Below are positions 1 to 5,088 of a DNA stretch of 12,412 bases, one piece after another. The DNA is from Candidatus Cloacimonadota bacterium (GTDB lineage: Bacteria > Cloacimonadota > Cloacimonadia > Cloacimonadales > WRIO01), in assembly GCA_009782695.1 (NCBI GenBank), contig WRIO01000009.1, positions 1 through 12,412 on the forward strand. The letters run 5' to 3'. The position numbers were made by a program, and so were the translations under genes. The notes under the pieces are model-generated. The model did not search any database. It was not told where the DNA came from and was given only the letters and a program-made list of their open reading frames with translations. The stretch's first letter is position 1. Every line of letters starts with the position of its first letter.

Positions 1-573
1 ATACAGGAGCTTAAACACATCGCCTTTCGTCGTTCGGAGGCGAAAATCAATCTTTGTCTCCAAGGCACTAGTGGCAGTAGCCATGACATTGCTGTCTATC
101 TTTTTTTCCCTAAGTGCTTGGTCGAGAGTATGATACACCACACCTTCTGTGAGAACAACTCTAGTCAGCACCTCTTTTTCCTCTAATACATAATCATAAG
201 CCTGTTTAGCGCTATCATATACTATCCTATGAGTGGTGATTATATTCGGGAAAAAGACAAATTCCAGCACGGTTTTTGTCTCCAGGTCACGAATTATCTG
301 AAAATGGTCGTTTGGTTGCACGCCTCGAAAATCGACATTATAGCCAAAGACATTTAGTAGGTCAACTATCTGATTGCCATTTAGACCTATCTTTGACAGC
401 TCTTCATACACACTGCCGCCTTTGGGGATGTAGATATCTATCGTTTCGTGCTTGTCTATGTCTGGTTCGGGTAACTGCACAACAGGGGTTGGGTCTGATT
501 TTTGACAGCTAATGCAACATAACACAAAACAACCAAAAAGGATCAGGCACACAATAAAACGAGTGATGGTCAT
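1..573 (-). CDS. Lipoprotein with N-terminal domains of an M23 (MepM/Csd3-type) murein peptidase, 3' end beyond window
   Basis: This is the first 191 codons of a gene that runs off the left edge without a stop. The start is the ATG at 573-571; a TAA lies in frame a few codons upstream, so no earlier start exists. The N-terminus (MTITRFIVCLILFGCF) is a hydrophobic signal followed by a Cys-rich stretch, with Cys23 the likeliest lipidated residue before the polar QKSDPTP linker. Residues of about 45-190 resemble the LysM/OapA-like and Csd3-like N-terminal regions that precede the zinc peptidase domain in MepM/YebA-type endopeptidases: a 'GGSVYEEL...G' segment, a 'VDFRGVQPNDHFQII' repeat, then 'LEFVFFP...THRIVYD' and 'DFRLRTTKGDVFKLLY'. 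The catalytic domain would lie outside the window, so the peptidase assignment is inference. It is the last visible gene of the crt-hbd unit, 33 bases after hbd, with no clear Shine-Dalgarno sequence, so it may be translated weakly or depend on the upstream gene. Confidence 0.6.
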   Translation of the reverse strand, partial: MTITRFIVCLILFGCFVLCCISCQKSDPTPVVQLPEPDIDKHETIDIYIPKGGSVYEELSKIGLNGNQIVDLLNVFGYNVDFRGVQPNDHFQIIRDLETKTVLEFVFFPNIITTHRIVYDSAKQAYDYVLEEKEVLTRVVLTEGVVYHTLDQALREKKIDSNVMATATSALETKIDFRLRTTKGDVFKLLY

Positions 574-606
574 AAGCTTTTGTTTTTACTGGAGGGACAC
601 CTGCTT

Positions 607-1446
607 TTATCTGTTATAAGGGAAGAAGCCTTGAGCAGACTTTCGTCCGAGCTTCCCTTCTGTCACCATTTTGTGTAATAATTCGTGGGGTTTATATTTG
701 TCGTTTTTGGTTTCTGCATGTAGCACTTCCATGATAGCCAGGCAGACATCGAGCCCTATCATATCGCCCAGAGCAAGCGGACCTATCGGGTGATTTGCCC
801 CTAATTTCATAGCCTGATCGATGTCCTCAGCTGTCGCAGTGCTATTCGCAAATACCCCTATTGCCTCGTTTATCATGGGTATCAAGATACGATTCACGAT
901 AAAGCCGGGGTGGTCTTTACTCATCACAGGTGACTTGCCAAGAGTAATCAACAAGGCTTTCATTTGATTTATCAGTTGTGGTGTGTTCTTTTCTGTGGTC
1001 ACTATCTCGACCAGCTTCATCATGGGGACGGGGTTAAAAAAGTGCAGTCCAATCACTGATCTATCTAAGCCCTCACTGATGGCAGCTATGGAAAGCGAGG
1101 ATGTATTTGTGGCAAAAATCGTCTCTTTTTTGCAGACAGTTTGTAAAAAGGTAAATAGTTCTTTTTTGATTTGCAAATTCTCTTGCACAGCCTCTATCAC
1201 AAGGTCACAGTCACCTACACCTTCTTTTGTGTTCGGGGTTATGCGGTCCAGCGTGGGTTGTAGTAGGTCAGGATTGACTATATTTTTGGCAGTAAGCTTT
1301 TCAAGTTCCTTTTGTAATCGCTCTTTTGATTGGTTAGTGACCTCTATATTTATGTCGCACAACGCCACAGTATGTTCCTCTTTTTGGGCAAAAGCAATCG
1401 CTATCCCCCTGCCCATAGTTCCTGCACCAATGATACCTATTTTCAT
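607..1446 (-). CDS. hbd: 3-hydroxybutyryl-CoA (3-hydroxyacyl-CoA) dehydrogenase
   Basis: This enzyme interconverts 3-hydroxyacyl-CoA and 3-oxoacyl-CoA with NAD(P), in the cytoplasm, as a step of beta-oxidation or of butyryl-CoA formation. At 279 residues it is the usual length of the short monofunctional Hbd/PaaH type. The Rossmann motif GAGTMG is at residues 7-12 with an acidic residue, Asp31, at the end of strand two, which suggests NAD preference. The active-site signature is complete: NTSSLS with Ser117, His135 in GLHFFNPVP, Glu147 twelve residues later (the His-Glu dyad), and Asn185 in GFIVNR. The C-terminal helical dimerisation domain starts near residue 180. The gene lies 27 bases after crt and is preceded by an AGGGAGA ribosome binding site, so the two are almost certainly cotranscribed. 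Substrate chain length cannot be read from the sequence. Confidence 0.93.
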   Translation of the reverse strand: MKIGIIGAGTMGRGIAIAFAQKEEHTVALCDINIEVTNQSKERLQKELEKLTAKNIVNPDLLQPTLDRITPNTKEGVGDCDLVIEAVQENLQIKKELFTFLQTVCKKETIFATNTSSLSIAAISEGLDRSVIGLHFFNPVPMMKLVEIVTTEKNTPQLINQMKALLITLGKSPVMSKDHPGFIVNRILIPMINEAIGVFANSTATAEDIDQAMKLGANHPIGPLALGDMIGLDVCLAIMEVLHAETKNDKYKPHELLHKMVTEGKLGRKSAQGFFPYNR

Positions 1447-1473
1447 AATTTTTCTCCCTTTATTTATTGATTA

Positions 1474-2253
1474 TTATTTCCCTGTAAAAGGTTTTGCTGG
1501 TCTTTTTTCTAGCATAGCTGTCATAGCTTCTTTTTGGTCTTCTGTCTCAAAACAATTGCCAAAATACTCTGCCTCAGCATACATTTTACCATAAATATCC
1601 GCTTTCTGAACCTCATACATTACGCTTTTGATAGCAGACACTCCGATAGGAGAATTTTTGCATATTTTTTCGCCCATTTCGATAGCTTTTTCTAGCAGTT
1701 CGGGTAGTGTGTAAACTGCGTTCACCAGCCCTATCTCCAAGGCTCTTGGGGCTTTTACTCTATCACCTGTAAAGAGCAATTCTTTGGCTATCCCCTCACC
1801 TACAAGCCTGGACAGTCGAAAAGTCCCACCAAAGCCGGGTATGATACCCAAGCTGACTTCTGGTTGACTAAAAACTGCATTATCAGACGCTATCCGTATA
1901 TCGCACGCCAACGCTAGTTCACAGCCTCCACCGAGAGCAAAACCGTTCACTGCAGCTATCACAGGAATAGGCAAATGCTCTATTTTATTAAAAATACTGT
2001 TCCCAATGATAGAAAACTCCTCTGCTTGCTTTTTACTCAGAGTTTTCATATAGGCTATGTCTGCTCCTGCGACAAATGCTTTTTCTCCTGCTCCTGTGAG
2101 TATCAGACAGCGAGTAGTTTCATAATTTATATTATTTAGCAACTCTTTTAGCTGGTTTAACAGCTCTCTATTCAATGCATTCAAGGCTTGTTGCCTATCT
2201 ATCGTTATGATTGCGATATAGTCTTTTTGTTCTATTTTTATATTGACCATCAT
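1474..2253 (-). CDS. crt: Enoyl-CoA hydratase / crotonase
   Basis: This crotonase-family protein of about 259 residues hydrates trans-2-enoyl-CoA to 3-hydroxyacyl-CoA, the substrate of the dehydrogenase encoded next. The oxyanion-hole segment AGADI is at residues 62-66 and the second one, GGGCE, at 108-112. The two catalytic glutamates of true hydratases are both present, Glu112 and Glu132 (PEVSLGIIPGFGG), with the standard spacing of 20, which argues against a dehalogenase, isomerase or hydrolase member. Two ATGs occur in tandem at 2253 and 2250. The GAGGGG Shine-Dalgarno at 2263-2258 is 4 bases from the first and 7 from the second, so the protein may begin MVNIKIEQK at 2250. It is the first gene of the leftward unit. 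Thiolase and acyl-CoA dehydrogenase genes are not in view, so the pathway direction is open; crt versus a generic fadB-like name is a naming choice. Confidence 0.9.
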   Translation of the reverse strand: MMVNIKIEQKDYIAIITIDRQQALNALNRELLNQLKELLNNINYETTRCLILTGAGEKAFVAGADIAYMKTLSKKQAEEFSIIGNSIFNKIEHLPIPVIAAVNGFALGGGCELALACDIRIASDNAVFSQPEVSLGIIPGFGGTFRLSRLVGEGIAKELLFTGDRVKAPRALEIGLVNAVYTLPELLEKAIEMGEKICKNSPIGVSAIKSVMYEVQKADIYGKMYAEAEYFGNCFETEDQKEAMTAMLEKRPAKPFTGK

Positions 2254-2279
2254 ACATCCCCTCTATATTTTGTTTTAGA

Positions 2280-2313
2280 GTGTCACAAAAAAAAAATGCC
2301 GATTTTATGTCAA
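2280..2313 (-). promoter_or_regulatory. Candidate promoter of the crt-hbd unit
   Basis: A perfect TTGACA reads leftward at 2313-2308, followed 11 bases later by a run of ten T and then GTGACA. No good TATAAT-like -10 lies at 16-18 bases (the hexamer there is TTTTGT), so only the -35-like box supports this call. The distance to the crt start is about 50 bases, which is suitable for a short leader. Confidence 0.25.
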
Positions 2314-2386
2314 CCAAAATTGTATAAGTGTAATTAAAAAATAATGTTTTTTATAACCTATTGCTATTTCATACTTTCAGACAAGA

Positions 2387-2441
2387 GCCAAGCAAGGGAG
2401 CTCGGACTAGCTCAGACCTAGTCCGAGCTCCCTTGCTTGGC
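2387..2441. repeat. Perfect 24-bp inverted repeat with 7-base loop
   Basis: The left arm 2387-2410 begins GCCAAGCAAGGGAG and the right arm 2418-2441 ends CTCCCTTGCTTGGC; the arms are exact reverse complements over all 24 bases. The loop is CTCAGAC (2411-2417). After one A/A mismatch the pairing resumes for three more base pairs (AAG 2383-2385 with CTT 2443-2445). The arms are much richer in G and C than the surrounding sequence. No T run follows on either strand, so it is not a standard intrinsic terminator. It sits between two divergent transcription units. It could be a two-way transcription barrier, a member of a dispersed palindromic repeat family, or a protein-binding or recombination site; the window does not decide. 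Confidence 0.9.
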
Positions 2442-2633
2442 ACTTCTACTAACAGTCTATAAACTATGGAGATACAAACTTGTATTTTTAAAAATTTGAA
2501 AAAGCTCAATTTTTGGGTCTATGCCCTAGCATATCTCCCTACCATAGCCGAAAAACATCTCTGATAAAAATTTCATTTAAAACAATATCTATCAAAATAT
2601 TATATGCGAATTTTTTATTGCAATAAAAAACTA

Positions 2634-2662
2634 TTGACAAAAAAAGCACATATAAAAAAATG
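2634..2662 (+). promoter_or_regulatory. Candidate infC operon promoter
   Basis: TTGACA is at 2634-2639 in a very AT-rich region. TATAAA at 2651-2656 follows after only 11 bases, which is too short for a normal sigma-70 spacer, and no TATAAT-like box occurs at 17 bases. The region nevertheless lies just upstream of the structured infC leader, where a start site is expected. Treat the exact boxes as uncertain. Confidence 0.3.
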
Positions 2663-2690
2663 GTTTCCGAAATGAAACTATATGTTTCTA

Positions 2691-2774
2691 CCTCACGATT
2701 CCCGCTGAGGATATTGTTTGGTTACTGAAGTTTTTATATAAATAAAAATACAATAAACATTATTTATCAGCGGG
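2691..2774 (+). promoter_or_regulatory. infC leader antiterminator / pseudoknot element (possible L20-type leader)
   Basis: CCCGCTGA at 2701-2708 is an exact 8-base complement of TCAGCGGG at 2767-2774, which contains the 5' arm of the terminator at 2769-2796. The two pairings exclude each other, giving an antiterminated and a terminated state. The upstream segment can also form a local hairpin, CCTCA 2691-2695 with TGAGG 2706-2710. That hairpin leaves CCCGC in its loop, free to pair with GCGGG 2770-2774 as a pseudoknot. In Bacillus subtilis the infC-rpmI-rplT operon is controlled by ribosomal protein L20 through leader attenuation, and rplT is in this operon, so L20 is the natural candidate ligand. 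The ligand is inference; the complementarity is seen directly. Confidence 0.55.
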
Positions 2775-2803
2775 CACACTGTATGGTGTGCCCGCTTTTT
2801 TTT
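2769..2803 (+). terminator. Intrinsic terminator (attenuator) in the infC leader
   Basis: GCGGGCACAC at 2770-2779 pairs perfectly with GTGTGCCCGC at 2786-2795 around a TGTATG loop. An outer A-T pair (2769-2796) makes the stem 11 bp, and eight T follow at 2796-2803. It ends only 7 bases before the infC Shine-Dalgarno and there is no plus-strand gene upstream to terminate, so its likely role is premature termination of the infC transcript. Confidence 0.88.
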
Positions 2804-2810
2804 AAGAAAT

Positions 2811-2828
2811 AGGAGGTCTGCCATAATA
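2811..2828 (+). promoter_or_regulatory. infC Shine-Dalgarno and AUA start codons
   Basis: A strong AGGAGG (2811-2816) is followed by TCTGCC and two in-frame ATA codons at 2823 and 2826, 6 and 9 bases from the AGGAGG. No ATG, GTG or TTG lies at a workable distance. The next conventional start, a GTG at 2862, is 45 bases from the ribosome binding site. IF3 genes are known to use rare starts (AUU in E. coli), which IF3 itself discriminates against, so an AUA start here fits translational autoregulation. Confidence 0.8.
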
Positions 2829-3455
2829 CGGTTTCGTAAAAGTAAGACAAAGCTGAAGGCTGTGGTTCCAAAGGAACGAATAAACAAAGAAATCACAGTG
2901 GATGAAGTTCGCTTGATAGACGAGAACAATCAACAGATAGGTGTGGTAAGCATACAGAAGGCACTGAGTATAGCCGAGGAGGCGAATTTAGATTTGGTGG
3001 AGGTGTCACCCAATGCCGAGCCGCCAGTTTGTCGTATCCTGGATTTTAGCAAGTATTATTATCAGAAAGAGAAAAAGACTCGTGAGGCAAAGAAAAAGCA
3101 ACATGTAGTTCAGTTAAAAGAGATTAAGTTCGGTCCAAACACAGACGAACACGACTATAATTTCAAAAAGAATAATGCTATCCGGTTTCTCAAAGCTCAC
3201 AACAAGGTGAAGCTAACCATCAAGTTTCGTGGTCGACAGATAGCCCACAAAGAGCTGGGATATGATGTGCTGGAGCGACTAGAAAAAGATTTAGCCTTCA
3301 TAGCAGAAGTCGATAGCAAACCAACAGCAGAGAAGAACTTGCTTTCCATGATTTTGTCGCCAAAAAAAGACATCGATAAAATACTCGGAGAAAGCGGAAT
3401 AGTGGTGGACGAGACCACACCGATAGAAGAAATAGAAGACGATACAGAAGAATAA
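2823..3455 (+). CDS. infC: Translation initiation factor IF-3
   Basis: IF3 binds the 30S subunit, prevents premature joining of the 50S and checks the start codon and initiator tRNA. Taken from the ATA at 2823, the protein has 210 residues and gains the basic N-terminal segment (IIRFRKSKTKLKAV) found before the RINKEI motif of other IF3s. A GTG start at 2862 would give 197 residues and no ribosome binding site. The N-domain signature is clear: RINKEITVDEVRLIDENN, then VDLVEVSP-like LDLVEVSPNAEPPVCRILD. The C-domain contains QLKEIKFGPNTDEHDY and KLTIKFRGRQIAHKELG, ending with SMILSPKK. After this comes an acidic tail of about 26 residues ending in IEEIEDDTEE, longer than in E. coli. It is the first gene of the operon and is controlled by the leader described above. 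Which of the two ATA codons is used cannot be settled by eye. Confidence 0.95.
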   Translation: MIRFRKSKTKLKAVVPKERINKEITVDEVRLIDENNQQIGVVSIQKALSIAEEANLDLVEVSPNAEPPVCRILDFSKYYYQKEKKTREAKKKQHVVQLKEIKFGPNTDEHDYNFKKNNAIRFLKAHNKVKLTIKFRGRQIAHKELGYDVLERLEKDLAFIAEVDSKPTAEKNLLSMILSPKKDIDKILGESGIVVDETTPIEEIEDDTEE

Positions 3456-3480
3456 AAAATAAAATAAACACGGAGGAAAG

Positions 3481-3675
3481 ATGCCAAAGATAAAATCTCA
3501 TAGTGCAGCTGTGAAACGATTTTCGTTGACAGGTCGAAACAAGATCAAGAGAAGACACGCTGGTGCTGCACACATCTTAACCAAAAAAAGTAGAAAAAGA
3601 AAGAAAAGATTAGCCTCATCAGCGATAGTTGCAGATTGTGATTACAGTAGAATCAGAAGAATGCTGGTGTTTTAA
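3481..3675 (+). CDS. rpmI: 50S ribosomal protein L35 (bL35)
   Basis: This 64-residue, very basic protein of the large ribosomal subunit begins with the family hallmark MPKIKSHSAAVKRFSLTG and contains AAHILTKKSRKRKKRL, the most conserved part of bL35. It is of normal length and starts at an ATG 4 bases after GGAGG (3472-3476). It lies 25 bases after infC and 18 before rplT, the universal infC-rpmI-rplT order. In E. coli the intergenic region around rpmI carries the L20 translational operator; here the control appears to lie upstream of infC instead. Confidence 0.97.
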   Translation: MPKIKSHSAAVKRFSLTGRNKIKRRHAGAAHILTKKSRKRKKRLASSAIVADCDYSRIRRMLVF

Positions 3676-3693
3676 AATTAGAAGGAGATTTGA

Positions 3694-4050
3694 ATGTCAA
3701 GAGCAACAAACAATGTGGCTTCGCATAGAAGACATAAAAAATACTTAAAAGCAGCCAAAGGTTACCGAGGCACGAGAGGAAAACTATATAGGACAGCCCG
3801 TCAAACCGTCGAAAAAGGCTGGTGCTACGCCTATCGGGATAGAAAACAAAAGAAAAGAATGTTTCGCAGATTGTGGATCACCCGTATAAATGCAGGTGCC
3901 AGAGCAAACGGTCTCACATATTCCACCTTGATAAATGGTTTAAATAAGGCTCAAATGCAGATAAACAGAAAAGTGCTGGCACACCTAGCTATGCATGAAC
4001 AAAATGCTTTCACTGCTATATGCACCCAGATTTCCAGCAGGGGAAAATAA
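3694..4050 (+). CDS. rplT: 50S ribosomal protein L20 (bL20)
   Basis: This 118-residue protein binds 23S rRNA early in large-subunit assembly and represses its own operon in the bacteria studied. Typical segments are [19 protein letters not shown] in the basic N-terminal arm, then [20 protein letters not shown] and [19 protein letters not shown] in the globular domain. Length is normal. The ATG is preceded by AGGAG (3683-3687). A TAA at 4048 ends the gene 7 bases before the preferred pheS start. As the probable regulator it closes the loop with the leader attenuator at 2691-2803. Confidence 0.97.
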   Translation: MSRATNNVASHRRHKKYLKAAKGYRGTRGKLYRTARQTVEKGWCYAYRDRKQKKRMFRRLWITRINAGARANGLTYSTLINGLNKAQMQINRKVLAHLAMHEQNAFTAICTQISSRGK

Positions 4051-4057
4051 AAAAACA

Positions 4058-5077
4058 GTGGACGAACAACTGCAAAACATCCTAAAAAATGCTACATCAG
4101 AAATAGAAGTGGCAAAAGCCTTTCATGAGCTAAACGACCTAAAATCGCGATACATAGGTAAAAAGAGCGAGCTAAACGGGTTTATGCAGCAGATGGGTAA
4201 GCTTTCTGCCACTGAAAGACCTGTATTTGGGAAGAAGGTAAATGATGTAAAAGCAGCTATAGAGAGCTTGCTTGAGGCAGCAAATGAGAGGATAAAAGAA
4301 AATATCTATACCCAGTCAATTGCGACCTCAAGCTTCGACTTCACTATGCCCGGTCGCCCTGTCTTGATGGGTAACCTACATCCGCTCACTATCATCCAAA
4401 ATCAGATAGAAGACATTTTTTTAGGGATGGGTTTTCAGATAGCAGAAGGCTACGATGTGGAAGACGATTTTCACAATTTTGACGCCCTAAACCACCCCAA
4501 AGACCACCCTGCTCGCAACCTAGCAGACACATTTTACATAGGAAAAGATACTCTGCTACGCACACACACATCCACTGTGCAAATCAGGACAATGGAAAAG
4601 CATAAACCACCCATCAAGATCATAGCACCCGGTCGGTGCTATCGCAATGATAAGTTCGATCTAACCCACTCGCCTGTATTTCACCAAACAGAAGGATTGG
4701 TTGTTGACGAGGGCATCAGCTTCAAGGACCTATCCGACACTATGGATATATTTTTGAAAAAGCTTTTCGGTAGTGAGGTAAAGTCACGGTTTCGACCGCA
4801 CTTCTTTCCATTTACAGAGCCAAGTGCAGAGATAGATGTCAGTTGTGTAGCCTGTGGTGGTAACGGCTGTCCCACCTGTAAAAACAGCGGTTGGATAGAG
4901 ATACTCGGAGCAGGTATGGTTGACCCCAATGTGTTCGATATTTTGGGGATAGACAGTGAGAGATATACAGGCTATGCTTTTGGTTGTGGTATAGACAGGC
5001 TAGCTATGCTAAAATACAAGCTACCAGATATACGGCTTTTGTATGAAAATGATGTTCGGTTTTTAAGGCAATTCTAA
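4058..5077 (+). CDS. pheS: Phenylalanyl-tRNA synthetase alpha subunit
   Basis: PheS is the catalytic subunit of the (alpha-beta)2 enzyme that charges tRNA-Phe. I prefer the GTG at 4058: it gives 339 residues, the usual size, and follows the rplT stop by 7 bases. An ATG at 3995 would add 21 residues unlike the family and overlap rplT by 56 bases. The likely ribosome binding site AGGGG (4039-4043) is 14 bases from the GTG, somewhat far. The N-terminal part of about 85 residues forms the tRNA-binding coiled coil. The class II core carries RCYRNDKFDLTHSPVFHQTEG (motif 2 region), the CVACGGNGCPTC loop, GWIEILGAGMVDPNVF, and motif 3 GCGIDRLAMLKY near residues 309-320. This is the bacterial-type alpha subunit. 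pheT begins 11 bases after its stop. Confidence 0.95.
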   Translation: MDEQLQNILKNATSEIEVAKAFHELNDLKSRYIGKKSELNGFMQQMGKLSATERPVFGKKVNDVKAAIESLLEAANERIKENIYTQSIATSSFDFTMPGRPVLMGNLHPLTIIQNQIEDIFLGMGFQIAEGYDVEDDFHNFDALNHPKDHPARNLADTFYIGKDTLLRTHTSTVQIRTMEKHKPPIKIIAPGRCYRNDKFDLTHSPVFHQTEGLVVDEGISFKDLSDTMDIFLKKLFGSEVKSRFRPHFFPFTEPSAEIDVSCVACGGNGCPTCKNSGWIEILGAGMVDPNVFDILGIDSERYTGYAFGCGIDRLAMLKYKLPDIRLLYENDVRFLRQF

Positions 5078-5088
5078 AGGGTGTCCAG

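Larger units (their letters stand above)
2254..2822. other. Divergent regulatory region between the crt and infC units
   Basis: This 569-base stretch carries no convincing gene. From left to right it holds the crt leader with a run of ten A (2287-2296, T on the crt coding strand) and a TTGACA on the minus strand (2313-2308), then a perfect 24-bp inverted repeat (2387-2441). An AT-rich middle part follows, with an imperfect inverted repeat (CTATGGAGATA at about 2464-2474 against TATCTCCCTACCATAG at about 2531-2546) and a small hairpin, TATGC-CCTA-GCATA at 2520-2533. Last come a candidate infC promoter and the structured infC leader (2634-2822). Base composition is clearly more AT-rich than in the flanking genes except in the inverted repeat and the terminator. 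Short ORFs here (for example 32 codons from 2466) lack ribosome binding sites. Confidence 0.7.

Noticed and set aside
276..512. 78-codon plus-strand open frame
   Set aside because: It lies antisense to the lipoprotein gene at 1-573, has no family resemblance, and the minus-strand frame has a clear signal peptide and domain pattern.
983..1594. 203-codon plus-strand open frame
   Set aside because: It is antisense to hbd and the end of crt, both of which have complete active-site motifs; its peptide is low-complexity Ser/Phe-rich shadow sequence.
2466..2564. 32-codon frame MEIQTCIFKNLKKLN...
   Set aside because: No ribosome binding site, very AT-rich, no recognisable features; expected by chance.
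2600..2822. T-box riboswitch controlling the PheRS operon
   Set aside because: No AGGGTGGNACCGCG-type T-box sequence or specifier-loop layout is visible in the leader.
2693..2929. 78-codon minus-strand frame over the infC leader
   Set aside because: It runs antisense through the terminator stem and infC start; composition and position mark it as a shadow.
3995..4057. Upstream ATG start for pheS adding 21 residues
   Set aside because: It would overlap rplT by 56 bases, the extra residues do not resemble PheS, and the GTG at 4058 gives the normal length.
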